Positions 17,816 through 26,547 of a DNA stretch of 64,000 nt are shown piece by piece (the first letter of the stretch is position 1; each line of letters starts with the position of its first letter). Location of the stretch: the NCBI RefSeq assembly GCF_001425625.1, contig NZ_LMCP01000001.1:435430-499429 (forward strand), written 5' to 3'. The position numbers and the translations under genes are program-made. This DNA is from Mesorhizobium sp. Root102. Its GTDB lineage: Bacteria > Pseudomonadota > Alphaproteobacteria > Rhizobiales > Rhizobiaceae. The notes under the pieces are model-generated. The model made no database searches. It saw only the letters and a program-made list of their open reading frames with translations, and was not told the origin of the DNA.

Positions 17816-20057
17816 TGCCGGTCTCGCTCATCAGCAAAGGCCCAAGCCGTTCCAAGTGCCGGCGCCACACCTCACCGCCATCCGGCGTCGGCGTCAGCCC
17901 CGCCGGCAAGCGCCTGGCGCGGCCGAGCACCGCCTCGATCAGCCGCCGCCGCTCCATCGAGTCAAGATGCGAAAAAACCCGGCGCAACAGCGGCAGATAC
18001 GCAATGAAGGCTTCCTCATCGACGGATGTAAGCCAGGCATCGACGGCTCCCCGCAATGCCTCGTCATAGATGAGCCGTTGAGCGGCGGTGCTGAAGAAGC
18101 CTTCGAAGAACCCTGCCGCGTCGGCGACCGGCGTGCCCGGCGACAGGCGCCGTGCGATCAGGGCCGCCGCGGCGTCGGCGGACAAATGGCCGGCTTCGTA
18201 AAGCAGATGCGCGGCGCAACCCGCCACGAGTGCCGTCGATCGCGATCCATCGAGCACGGCGGCCAATCCAATGCGCCAGGCGTCCAGAACGTCCTGCTCG
18301 GGTTCGACCAGCCTGATCGCCTCGTCGGCCTTGCGCATGGCGCCGACCAGCGCCGTCGAAGCCTCGGCGTCGAGGTCGCGCGCGGCATAGGCAAGCGCGA
18401 TCCCGCCTTCGACGATCAGCCGCTCCAGCAGACCGGACAGGCGGGCGGTTTCCGTCTTGCGGGCCTCGCCATACCGGATGATGTCGGCGAGCGGCGGCAC
18501 CGACGCCAGAATTTCCAGGCATTCGCTGCTGCGCGCCGCGCGTTCCTCTAGTGTCGCCAAGCCGGCCGTCGAGGCCTCCGACAGGTTTGCCGTGATGGCG
18601 CCCTGAACCAGTGCCGCCAACGCATCGAGAGACGTCGCCGCACCGATCATCTGGATCAGGCGGCCATTGGCGGCCTTTTCGATGGTCGGTCCGTAGACCA
18701 GGTTCTCGACCAGGCGCACGGCATATTCCGGCTCCCACGACAGGGTCCACCGCTCGCGAAACGTGCCGCGGCTGCGACCGCTGTCGGTCAGTTTGCCCCA
18801 CTGCACGCCCAGCACGTTCAGCCGGTGCAGCAAGGTCGACCGAAACAGCCCGCTCTCGCTGCGCAGATCGACCGACAGTTCGCGCTCCAGCGCCTCGGGC
18901 TTCAGGCGCGCTGCTTTCTGGTTGCGTTGCAGATCCTCGATCAACGGCGCCAGCGGGGTGTCGGGCGGAATTTCACCAACATCCGCGCCCAGGAGCAGTT
19001 CGGCTTCGACCAGCGCCCACAGCAGCGCTTCGCCGTTGAACAGAGCGGCGATCGCGGCATCGCGCAGTTCCTCGAAACCGGGCTTTGGACGCTCGCGGAT
19101 CACGGCCAGCGTGCGGGCCAGCCTTTCGGCCTCGATCAGCGAGGCGGTCGAGGCTATGTGCCCCTTGGCCCTCAGCACCGCCGCGATCATCGCCAGCCAT
19201 AGAGTCGCCGCGTCATGGCGACCGCGTGTGCGCCACAGATGCTTGCACCAGCCGGGCGCGACGACGCCTGCGCCATAGCCGAAACCGAGCGCCAGACGCG
19301 GTCCCGTCCATGGCGCCCAGGTCATCATGCTTTTGCGCCGCGCGAGCCCCTTGAGAAGCGCTTGGTCGTCCTTCTGCGGCCGTGTTGCCTGCAAGGCCGG
19401 TACATGCCAGGCGCCGCAAACGGCCGCGATCGGACCGTCGAATTCCTTGCGCGCGGCGGCGATTTCAAGCCGCATATGCGCTTCGCGTTTCGCCTCGAGC
19501 GCCGCAAGCGGACCTTCGCCGTCCCGCAGCGTCGTCATCGCATCCGCTATGGCGGCGAAGATGGGGCCCGGCTGCGGGTTCTGCTCGATGATATCAGACC
19601 ACCAGCTCTCGCCATCCTCATAGCCGGCAGCTTGTGCCAGCGTCCCGATCGGGTCACGCAGATGCGGCGCCGCGTCATTGTCTGGCTCGGCTCCCGCTTC
19701 CTTCGCTTCCGTATCCTCCGTGCCGTCAACCGGTGCGGTGCGGGCCGACGACGGCAGGTCGATGAAGCGCAATGTGGCGTTGTTGGCGACAGCCCATAGG
19801 GCCGCCTGGTATTCCGGCGAAAACTCGGCAAACGGCCAGAAACTCGTCGAGGCCGGATCGTCCTCCGGATAGCAAAGCAGCGCCACCGGCGGCTGCATCT
19901 CGGGACGGGCGAGCAGTGGCAGCAGCGCGGACGCGTCGGCCGGCCCTTCGATCAGCACGGCGACCGGTTTCAACTCCTGCAACGCCTGCACCAGGCTGTC
20001 GGCGGAGCCGGGCCCGTGATGGCGTATGCCGAAATAGGAAACGTCGCTGAGCGCCAT
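17808..20057 (-). CDS. DUF5682 family protein
   Basis: A 749-residue soluble protein that starts with the hallmark FGIRHHGPGSA (residues 9-19), followed by VLIEGPADA. This opening is typical of DUF5682, whose molecular function is not established; the HHGPGS and EGP motifs recall TraB/haem-uptake-like folds that bind small ligands or metal, but that is speculation. The rest is alanine- and leucine-rich and largely helical. The gene always recognised beside it, MoxR, is four bases upstream here, and the VWA gene overlaps downstream. Confidence 0.82.
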   Translation of the reverse strand: MALSDVSYFGIRHHGPGSADSLVQALQELKPVAVLIEGPADASALLPLLARPEMQPPVALLCYPEDDPASTSFWPFAEFSPEYQAALWAVANNATLRFIDLPSSARTAPVDGTEDTEAKEAGAEPDNDAAPHLRDPIGTLAQAAGYEDGESWWSDIIEQNPQPGPIFAAIADAMTTLRDGEGPLAALEAKREAHMRLEIAAARKEFDGPIAAVCGAWHVPALQATRPQKDDQALLKGLARRKSMMTWAPWTGPRLALGFGYGAGVVAPGWCKHLWRTRGRHDAATLWLAMIAAVLRAKGHIASTASLIEAERLARTLAVIRERPKPGFEELRDAAIAALFNGEALLWALVEAELLLGADVGEIPPDTPLAPLIEDLQRNQKAARLKPEALERELSVDLRSESGLFRSTLLHRLNVLGVQWGKLTDSGRSRGTFRERWTLSWEPEYAVRLVENLVYGPTIEKAANGRLIQMIGAATSLDALAALVQGAITANLSEASTAGLATLEERAARSSECLEILASVPPLADIIRYGEARKTETARLSGLLERLIVEGGIALAYAARDLDAEASTALVGAMRKADEAIRLVEPEQDVLDAWRIGLAAVLDGSRSTALVAGCAAHLLYEAGHLSADAAAALIARRLSPGTPVADAAGFFEGFFSTAAQRLIYDEALRGAVDAWLTSVDEEAFIAYLPLLRRVFSHLDSMERRRLIEAVLGRARRLPAGLTPTPDGGEVWRRHLERLGPLLMSETGNG

Positions 20058-20061
20058 GGCG

Positions 20062-21141
20062 TCAGATCGCCGCGTTCAAGGCCGCGTAGTAGCCGGCATA
20101 GTCTGGCCGCTTCTTGAGCACGGTTTCCAGATATTCTTCCAGCACCAGCTTGTCCTGCACGGGATCTTTCACGATCGCGCCGACGAGGCTGGCGGCAAGG
20201 CCTTCGGCGCCAAGCTTGCCGCTGTCGAACCAGGCCGCCTGGCTGAGGCCGCCGACCATGGTGGCAATGGCTTCGGCCGTGGACAGCGAACCGGACGGCG
20301 TCTTCAGCGTCACCTTGCCGTCGGCTGTCGCACCGGAGCGCAACTCGCGAAAAATGGTCAGCACCCGGGAGATCTCCTCGACGACATTCTTCGGTACCGG
20401 CAGGTCAAGACCGCCGGCCATCTCGCCGACCCGCTTGGAGACAATCGCCACTTCCTCCGCCATGTCCTCAGGCAGGGGCAGCACGACGACGTTGAAGCGG
20501 CGCTTCAGCGCCGAGGACAGCTCGTTGACGCCCTTGTCGCGGTTGTTGGCGGTGGCGATGATGTTGAAACCGCGCTGCGCATAGATCGAGGTGTTGAGTT
20601 CGGGGATCGGCATCATCTTTTCGGACAACACGGTGATCAGCGTGTCCTGCACATCGGAGCCCATGCGCGTCAGCTCCTCGAGGCGGCAGAGCTTGCCATC
20701 GTTCATAGCGCGATAGAGTGGCGTCGGCACCAGCGCGTCCTGGCTTGGGCCCTTTGCCAGAAGCTGTGCGTAGTTCCAGCCATAGCGGATCTGGTTCTCA
20801 TCGGTGCCGGCCGTGCACTGCACGATCAATGTCGAGTCTCCCATGATGGCGGCGGCGAGATGCTCCGACACCCAGGATTTCGCCGTGCCCGGAACACCGA
20901 GCAGCAACAGCGCGCGATCCGTGGCGAGCGTCGCCACGGCGGTCTCCATCAGCCGCCGGCGGCCGACATATTTGGGCGTTATCAGCGTGCCGTCGTCAGC
21001 CTTGCCGCCGAGCAGATAGGTCAGCACCGCCTTTGGCGAGAGGCTCCATCCGGCGGGCCTTTGCCGGTCGTCGTTGCGTGCGAGTGCCTGCAACTCGGTG
21101 GCGTAGGCCTGCTCTACCGGAAGACGGATGGCTGCGTTCAT
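20062..21141 (-). CDS. MoxR-type AAA+ ATPase
   Basis: A 359-residue AAA+ protein with Walker A GVPGTAKS at residues 82-89, a Walker B region KLCRLEELTR near 150 in which Glu takes the usual Asp position, and sensor 1 IIATANNRDKG near 200. An arginine-finger region follows (SSALKRRFN). The fold and neighbours place it in the MoxR branch, hexameric ATPases that remodel a client with a VWA partner. It is the third of five genes; 31 bases separate it from the upstream DUF5691 gene. ATP hydrolysis is likely but the client is not known. Confidence 0.9.
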   Translation of the reverse strand: MNAAIRLPVEQAYATELQALARNDDRQRPAGWSLSPKAVLTYLLGGKADDGTLITPKYVGRRRLMETAVATLATDRALLLLGVPGTAKSWVSEHLAAAIMGDSTLIVQCTAGTDENQIRYGWNYAQLLAKGPSQDALVPTPLYRAMNDGKLCRLEELTRMGSDVQDTLITVLSEKMMPIPELNTSIYAQRGFNIIATANNRDKGVNELSSALKRRFNVVVLPLPEDMAEEVAIVSKRVGEMAGGLDLPVPKNVVEEISRVLTIFRELRSGATADGKVTLKTPSGSLSTAEAIATMVGGLSQAAWFDSGKLGAEGLAASLVGAIVKDPVQDKLVLEEYLETVLKKRPDYAGYYAALNAAI

Positions 21142-21172
21142 TTGCTGTTCTCCGGATTGATGGTGTGTTGGT

Positions 21173-22594
21173 TCAGGCCAGTGATGCGTTGAGGCGCAGA
21201 AGACCTAGCGAAGGCGCCGCCGGAGCCATGCCAGCCGCAACAACGTCCCCGATCAATTTTTCCGCCGTCGCCGCGGTGGCGAGAAGGCCCAAGGTTTCCA
21301 GTATCTGGTCGACGCTTCGCTTCAAGGGCTCGTCGTTACCCGCAACAGCGGAACGCAATGCCGGGAGCGTCTGGCCGTTTGTCAGGTCTCCCCATTCCAG
21401 CCAGCCTGCTTCGACGCCTTCGACCTGGATGAGCGCGTGAAGATCGACCGTGTCTTTCAGGATTTGTCTGATCAAGGCACGCTTCCTGCCGCTGTCCAGG
21501 CGCGCCATGAGATGGAGGACGAGAAGCGCCGGCTTGCCGCCTTCTGCGACAAGTGTGTCCGCCAAATGCGCCACGGCCGCCTCGCCGCCGGACACCGAGA
21601 CCATTCGAACGAAAAAGAGATCCGCCTTGTCGTCGAAGCCGAACTGCCATGCCCCGACGAAATCGGACTCGGTGACGCCGAAGCGGGCTGCGAGATCGCC
21701 GAGATAACAGGTCGCAAACAAATCGATGCGACGGCTTTCTTGACTGGGCGACTTAAGCTTTGCCGGTGCGTAGGTGGTGCGGCGGCGGAAAAATCCGGAA
21801 TTGCCTTCCGAGATGAAGGCGGCCAGCTCGGCCGTCGCATCTTCCAGCCCGCCATCGCGTGGGTTGCCTTGCTCTCCCAATCTTGCCAGCAGCCGGCCAG
21901 CCAGTTCGCGCACTTTGCCTGACCGATCGGCGAAGAGGCCCTTCAGGAACGGCGCATCATCGGCGCTCAACCCGACGCCCATGAGTTCGATGAGCGCGGA
22001 CCTGATCTCCGCCGCCTCACTTGATCCCTTGGCCTCGATCAGCTGTCTGGCCAAAGCCGGTGCGGTGCGGCGCAAATCGGCCAGCGCGATACGGCGCGCG
22101 GCAGGATAGAAGTCGTCCCAAGTCTCTGCGGTCAGTTGCTCCCGGCTGGACTGCTTTTCGCCATCCACACCTGCTTGCCAGTCGACCCACGGGGCATAAA
22201 CATCCGGACTTTCCCGATACGACGCAGCAGGCATCCAGTCCATCGGATGCAGCACAAAGCCTCGGCTGGCGACGAGCGTCGCCACGCGTGTCTTGTACCT
22301 TGCGTCGGCTGCATGCTTCAGCGCGGCTCGCAAAAGCGGTCGTAGCTGCTCCGGCAGCATCGGCAAGGCAAGCTTTGGCAGTGGCGGCCGTTGCTTCAGC
22401 GTCTTCGGCGCGGCCGGCCGCAAGGCGATTTCGATGGCCTGCGCGGCGATGGCCAGCAGCCGGCGCTCGCGCTCGTCGGGATTTGCGTTGCCGGCGATCG
22501 CCTTCCACGCGGCCGGAGCCAGGTCGAAGGCGGCTCCTCCGGTGATCCAGCAATCGCGCATGGCCGCCAACCCGGTCAGCTCGCTCTCATTCAC
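21173..22594 (-). CDS. DUF5691 family protein
   Basis: A 473-residue soluble, helix-rich protein. Recognised as DUF5691 mainly by context and general make-up (an N-terminal LAAIAAQAIEIA-like helix, a central FVLHPMDWMPAAS segment and HEAT-like helices such as RSALIELMGVGLS). Nothing catalytic is obvious. The start overlaps the SWIM gene stop by four bases, so the two are translationally coupled. In other bacteria this family is found with SWIM, MoxR, DUF5682 and VWA genes, as here; its role is unknown, perhaps an adaptor. Confidence 0.72.
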   Translation of the reverse strand: MNESELTGLAAMRDCWITGGAAFDLAPAAWKAIAGNANPDERERRLLAIAAQAIEIALRPAAPKTLKQRPPLPKLALPMLPEQLRPLLRAALKHAADARYKTRVATLVASRGFVLHPMDWMPAASYRESPDVYAPWVDWQAGVDGEKQSSREQLTAETWDDFYPAARRIALADLRRTAPALARQLIEAKGSSEAAEIRSALIELMGVGLSADDAPFLKGLFADRSGKVRELAGRLLARLGEQGNPRDGGLEDATAELAAFISEGNSGFFRRRTTYAPAKLKSPSQESRRIDLFATCYLGDLAARFGVTESDFVGAWQFGFDDKADLFFVRMVSVSGGEAAVAHLADTLVAEGGKPALLVLHLMARLDSGRKRALIRQILKDTVDLHALIQVEGVEAGWLEWGDLTNGQTLPALRSAVAGNDEPLKRSVDQILETLGLLATAATAEKLIGDVVAAGMAPAAPSLGLLRLNASLA

Positions 22595-23988
22595 GACAGA
22601 TCAAGCCTCCCGAAGCCGCTTTGCGCCGCCAAGAGGTCAAGGCGGCTCCCGTTCCAGAGTGCCGCCGTTGCCGAAAGGTTCAGCCCAAGCAGCGTTGCGT
22701 TGATGGTGCCGGCGATTGGCAATGCGATACCATGCGGATCGCCTGCGGCCTGCCACCAGGAGGCACCCCGATCGTCCAGCAGAACCGCTCCGGGCGGCAG
22801 CATGACAGGAGAATCAGTGATCCAGGGCGCAGTGTCCTGGCGAGCACCATGGTCCGCGAGCGGATCGGATACGCCAAAGCTGAAATCCGGCCAATCACCG
22901 GAGGCTATGTCACCCTTGCGGTCCGCCAGCAATGCCCGCAGCGGTTGCCGCGCCGGATAGAAGACCAATCTGGCCTCGAAACGGGCGCCAGACTTGAAGG
23001 CGTTGGATCGGCGACCGGCGGAAGCCGGAAAAAAGTCCAGCAGCAGGGCGAATTGCGGGGTGGCACTCTTCAGGTCGAGCAGCCAGGTCGAATGGCTGAC
23101 AAGACCGTCACGGCGTGACTCGATCTTCTCGCCGAGCACCTCCCAGACGCTTTCGATCTGTGTCGCGTCGGGATTGGCGAGCACCTGTTCGCGACTTTCG
23201 GAAGTCGATACCAGCCGCTTCAATTCCGGATCGTCGGGTGCCGATCGCCAGGCCTTGGCCAGCAGCACGAGCTGGCCAAGTTCGCGGATCGCCATATCCG
23301 GCCGTTCCTCATTGCGCACTGCCATCAGCCGTGACGGTATCTCGTCGATGCGGCCGGCAAGTGCCGTCGCCTTCATGTCGACCAGCCGCGCCGCGATGCG
23401 TCGGCAACGGTCGCTGCTGTTGTCGACAAAGCCGGCAAGACCAAGCCGCAGCTGGTCGGCGATCCATTGATCCAGCTCATCCAGCGCCGCCGACACGGAG
23501 GACCGGGTGTCGTCAGCCCGCTTGCGCTGCGCTGTCTCGCGACGCTCGACCGAAGCCGCGTCCTCGACAACAACGCGTTCGTCGTCTTGCGCGGCTTCGC
23601 TAATGCTCTTGCTGCCCGCAACGGGCGTCGTCTCCAGAGGCGGCGATGCGGTCTTCCTGCGACGGCCGAGCCAATCGTTCACCCATTCCGGCGTCGCGCC
23701 GGCCGCGGCAAAACTGGCCGGAGTGGTGGCGGCGATCCACATCAGCGCCAAGGTGTGCTTGCAGGGAAATTTTCGCGACGGGCAGGTGCATTTGTAGCCA
23801 TGGTCACCGGTGTCGACGACCACGCGATAAGGATTGGAGCCTGAGCCTTGGCATTCCCCCCAGATGAGCGCCAGCTGTTCGTTCTTTTCTAGCCGTGGCC
23901 AGTTCGATTGCCTGGTAAGCCTGGAAGCGGCGCTCAACGACGCCTGGTCGGGCGCGAGCGCCTCGATGGTCTTCAAGTCGAAATCCAA
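22591..23988 (-). CDS. SWIM zinc-finger protein
   Basis: The protein has a SWIM zinc finger, Cys-x-Cys-x6-Cys-x-His, at residues 67-78 when started at the TTG 23988 (motif YKCTCPSRKFPCKH). The rest, about 385 residues, is unassigned. The open frame runs upstream to 24258 and would overlap the ftsZ-like gene; the TTG with GAGGGG six bases before it gives a cleaner N-terminus (465 residues). SWIM fingers mediate DNA or protein contacts. It is the first gene of the five-gene operon, so a promoter is expected in 23989-24172. Confidence 0.82.
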   Translation of the reverse strand: MDFDLKTIEALAPDQASLSAASRLTRQSNWPRLEKNEQLALIWGECQGSGSNPYRVVVDTGDHGYKCTCPSRKFPCKHTLALMWIAATTPASFAAAGATPEWVNDWLGRRRKTASPPLETTPVAGSKSISEAAQDDERVVVEDAASVERRETAQRKRADDTRSSVSAALDELDQWIADQLRLGLAGFVDNSSDRCRRIAARLVDMKATALAGRIDEIPSRLMAVRNEERPDMAIRELGQLVLLAKAWRSAPDDPELKRLVSTSESREQVLANPDATQIESVWEVLGEKIESRRDGLVSHSTWLLDLKSATPQFALLLDFFPASAGRRSNAFKSGARFEARLVFYPARQPLRALLADRKGDIASGDWPDFSFGVSDPLADHGARQDTAPWITDSPVMLPPGAVLLDDRGASWWQAAGDPHGIALPIAGTINATLLGLNLSATAALWNGSRLDLLAAQSGFGRLDLS

Positions 23989-24172
23989 GCCGCGCCCCTC
24001 GTTGCTCGAACGAATCCCGGTTGTCAGTATAGATGGCCTGATGTGAAGGATTGTTGTAGCAGAAGTGCGCCAGAGATCGATACAGCCGGCCGCGTTAATT
24101 TGCGTCGCAAGGGCCGATCCGCGATCTCCCCTCAGCCAGGCATGTCCTGGCGAGGATATAGCTGGATGCGCT

Positions 24173-25210
24173 CTACTGAAGCGTGCGCGCCGGCGGCTGG
24201 CCCGCGTGATCGCGCGCGATGCCGGCATCGGCTTCCTCTGCTCCAAACGCACGGTCAAGACCCGTCGCCACCACCGAGACCCTGAATCGACCTTCCATGT
24301 TCTTGTCGAAGATCGCGCCGACGATGATGTCGGCGTCCTCGTAGACCTCTTCGCGGATGCGGGTGGCGGCCTCGTCGACCTCGAACAGGGTCATGTCCCT
24401 GCCGCCCGATATCGAGACCAGCACGCCCTTGGCGCCCTTCATCGACACTTCGTCGAGCAACGGGTTGGCGATCGCGGCTTCCGCCGCCTTCATCGCCCGG
24501 CCTTCGCCGGAGGCCTCGCCGGTGCCCATCATGGCGCGGCCCATGTCGCGCATCACCGATTTGACATCGGCGAAGTCGAGATTGATCAGGCCTTCCTTGA
24601 CGATGAGATCGGTGATGCAGCTGACGCCGGAATAGAGCACACGGTCGGCAATGACGAACGCATCGGCGAATGTGGTCTTGGCGTCAGCGATCCTGAACAG
24701 GTTCTGGTTCGGGATGACGATAACCGTATCGGCGCTCTCGCGCAGCCGTTCGATGCCTTCTTCGGCCATCTGCATGCGGCGCCTGCCCTCGAAGGCGAAA
24801 GGCTTGGTGACGACGCCGACCGTCAGGATGCCGGCCTTGCGCGCCGCCTGGGCGATGATTGGAGCTGCACCGGTTCCCGTGCCGCCGCCCATGCCGGCGG
24901 TGACGAAACACATATGCGTGCCGGCCAGATGATCCATGATCTCGTCGAGCGATTCCTCGGCCGCGGCGCGGCCGATCTCGGGAAGCGATCCGGCGCCCAG
25001 TCCTTCGGTGACGTGGGCGCCAAGCTGGATCAGCCGCGTCGCCTTCGACATGGTCAGCGCCTGCGCGTCGGTGTTGGCGGCGATGAACTCAGTGCCCTGA
25101 AGCTGCTCGGCGATCATGTTGTTGACGGCATTGCCGCCGCCGCCGCCGACGCCGATAACGGTGATCTTGGGTCTCATCTCGGAGATTTCGGGCTTCTTGA
25201 ACTCGGCCAT
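24173..25210 (-). CDS. ftsZ2: FtsZ-like tubulin GTPase, short FtsZ2-type paralog
   Basis: The 345-residue protein has the tubulin signature GGGTGTG near residue 110, an N-terminal [13 protein letters not shown] loop and an intact T7 catalytic loop NLDFADVK near 210. It therefore has the residues for GTP-dependent assembly. It ends soon after the GTPase core: the long linker and conserved C-terminal peptide that bind FtsA/ZipA in the main FtsZ are missing. This matches the short second FtsZ of rhizobia, which is not the main division protein. The ATG at 25210, after an AGGAGA sequence, is preferred to the ORF's upstream start at 25618. Confidence 0.9.
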   Translation of the reverse strand: MAEFKKPEISEMRPKITVIGVGGGGGNAVNNMIAEQLQGTEFIAANTDAQALTMSKATRLIQLGAHVTEGLGAGSLPEIGRAAAEESLDEIMDHLAGTHMCFVTAGMGGGTGTGAAPIIAQAARKAGILTVGVVTKPFAFEGRRRMQMAEEGIERLRESADTVIVIPNQNLFRIADAKTTFADAFVIADRVLYSGVSCITDLIVKEGLINLDFADVKSVMRDMGRAMMGTGEASGEGRAMKAAEAAIANPLLDEVSMKGAKGVLVSISGGRDMTLFEVDEAATRIREEVYEDADIIVGAIFDKNMEGRFRVSVVATGLDRAFGAEEADAGIARDHAGQPPARTLQ

Positions 25211-25602
25211 GCCTGCTTCTCCTTCGCCAAATTGCGCGCGCTTCACGACCCACCCGCAGACTGCCTTGGTCATATTGCAATCGAGCGGCATGACGCGAAT
25301 CAGTCCGTTGCGATGGGTACCCCAAAAAGCCAGAGAGCGGCCAGAGGTGCAAGTGCGCGCAAGGTCAAGATTTGTGATGATGGTTTTGCACAAATTGGCA
25401 GAGCGCCCAACAATCTGGCCGCAAGACTTTGAGTGCAACTGCCGGCAGGGTGGCGAGCTGGCTTGCCGCGCAACGATCGAAGCGTCTATCATGTGTTGAT
25501 AAATCGCTGACTTCGGCGTTCTCGCCGCGCTCGGCCAGGCGAGATTATCTGCGGCTGTTGTCGTCAGGCTTGATTTCAGAACGAATGAAGTAGCGCCCCG
25601 CA
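25211..25602. other. Gene-free divergent region between ftsZ2 and the GntR gene
   Basis: No convincing gene was found in these 392 bases. They must hold the promoters for ftsZ2 (leftward) and the GntR regulator (rightward). One inverted repeat stands out: ATTTGTG at 25370-25376 and CACAAAT at 25389-25395, 12 bases apart. It could be an operator; no regulator can be named. Confidence 0.5.
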
Positions 25603-26301
25603 ATGGCCGACAAAACACAATTCGGGTTGACCCCCGTCGACACCGTTCCCTTGCATGAGAAAGTCTATCTGGAGCTCGTGCGGGCGCTGATGTCCGGCCA
25701 GTTCACGCCGGGCCAGAAGCTGACCTCGCGCAAACTCGCCAAGGAACTCGGCACCAGCGACATGCCGGTGCGCAGCGCCTTCATGCGGCTCCAGGCATTG
25801 CGCGCGCTGAGCCCGATGCCGAACGGCAGCGTGGAGGTGCCAGTCATTTCGGCCGAGCGGTTTTCGCAGTTGAGCGCCGTGCGCACGATCCTCGAAGGCT
25901 CGGCGACCGAACTGGCGACAAAACGCATCAACGGCAACAATCTGCGGACGATTCGGCGTCACTGCACCGACCTGACCTTGGCTGCCCGCAAGGGCGATAT
26001 CGACGATTATCTGCGCAAGAACCACGACTTCAAATTCTCGATCTATCGCCATTGCGGCAACGAGCAGATGATCTTCCTGATCGAGACCGTATGGATGCAG
26101 GTCGGCCCTTTCCTCAGGAATCTCGCCATGGGGTTCGAGGATGACCTCGCCTCCATTCTCGACATCGACTATCACGAGGAAGTCGTCGCGGCGATCGAGG
26201 CCCAGGATGGGGAACGCGCACGCGCGGCCATTGTGCGTGACATCGACGAAGGCGCTAAGCATATCCTGCAGCAGGCCAGATTTCCGAAGGCGAGAGACTG
26301 A
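25603..26301 (+). CDS. GntR family transcriptional regulator, FCD (FadR-type) subfamily
   Basis: A 232-residue protein with an N-terminal winged helix ([18 protein letters not shown], then [16 protein letters not shown]) at residues about 17-60 and a C-terminal all-helical FCD ligand domain. The domain has the metal-binding acidic and histidine residues in the [18 protein letters not shown] stretch. FCD regulators bind carboxylate or amino-acid-like effectors. The gene is 246 bases upstream of a glutamine-synthetase-family ligase on the same strand and is likely its regulator. Confidence 0.9.
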   Translation: MADKTQFGLTPVDTVPLHEKVYLELVRALMSGQFTPGQKLTSRKLAKELGTSDMPVRSAFMRLQALRALSPMPNGSVEVPVISAERFSQLSAVRTILEGSATELATKRINGNNLRTIRRHCTDLTLAARKGDIDDYLRKNHDFKFSIYRHCGNEQMIFLIETVWMQVGPFLRNLAMGFEDDLASILDIDYHEEVVAAIEAQDGERARAAIVRDIDEGAKHILQQARFPKARD

Positions 26302-26440
26302 TGCGCGTCGCGTTTGTGCGGATTCGGGCGATGCCCCTTGGCTTTCCGGCTTCTTGCCTCTATGTTGCGATCGCAGATCGCGCAATTGGTTTTGAAATGC
26401 CTCCCGACATCCCAGCTAGTGAATTGAAAAAATAAGGAAA

Positions 26441-26462
26441 ATATCTGGCATCAGCCGGATAT
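26441..26462. promoter_or_regulatory. Inverted repeat upstream of the glutamine-synthetase-like gene
   Basis: Nine-base arms (ATATCTGGC, then GCCGGATAT, one G-T pair) enclose a four-base loop ATCA. It lies 86 bases before the TTG start of the next gene. It may be an operator for the upstream GntR regulator or a transcript hairpin; neither can be decided by eye. Confidence 0.4.
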
Positions 26463-26547
26463 GCTTCCCGAAAACTCACAAGCTATATTTACCAGGGACA
26501 GTGCGGCCGGTCAGGCGGCGGGACCTTCAAAATCCAGAGGTTAGAAA

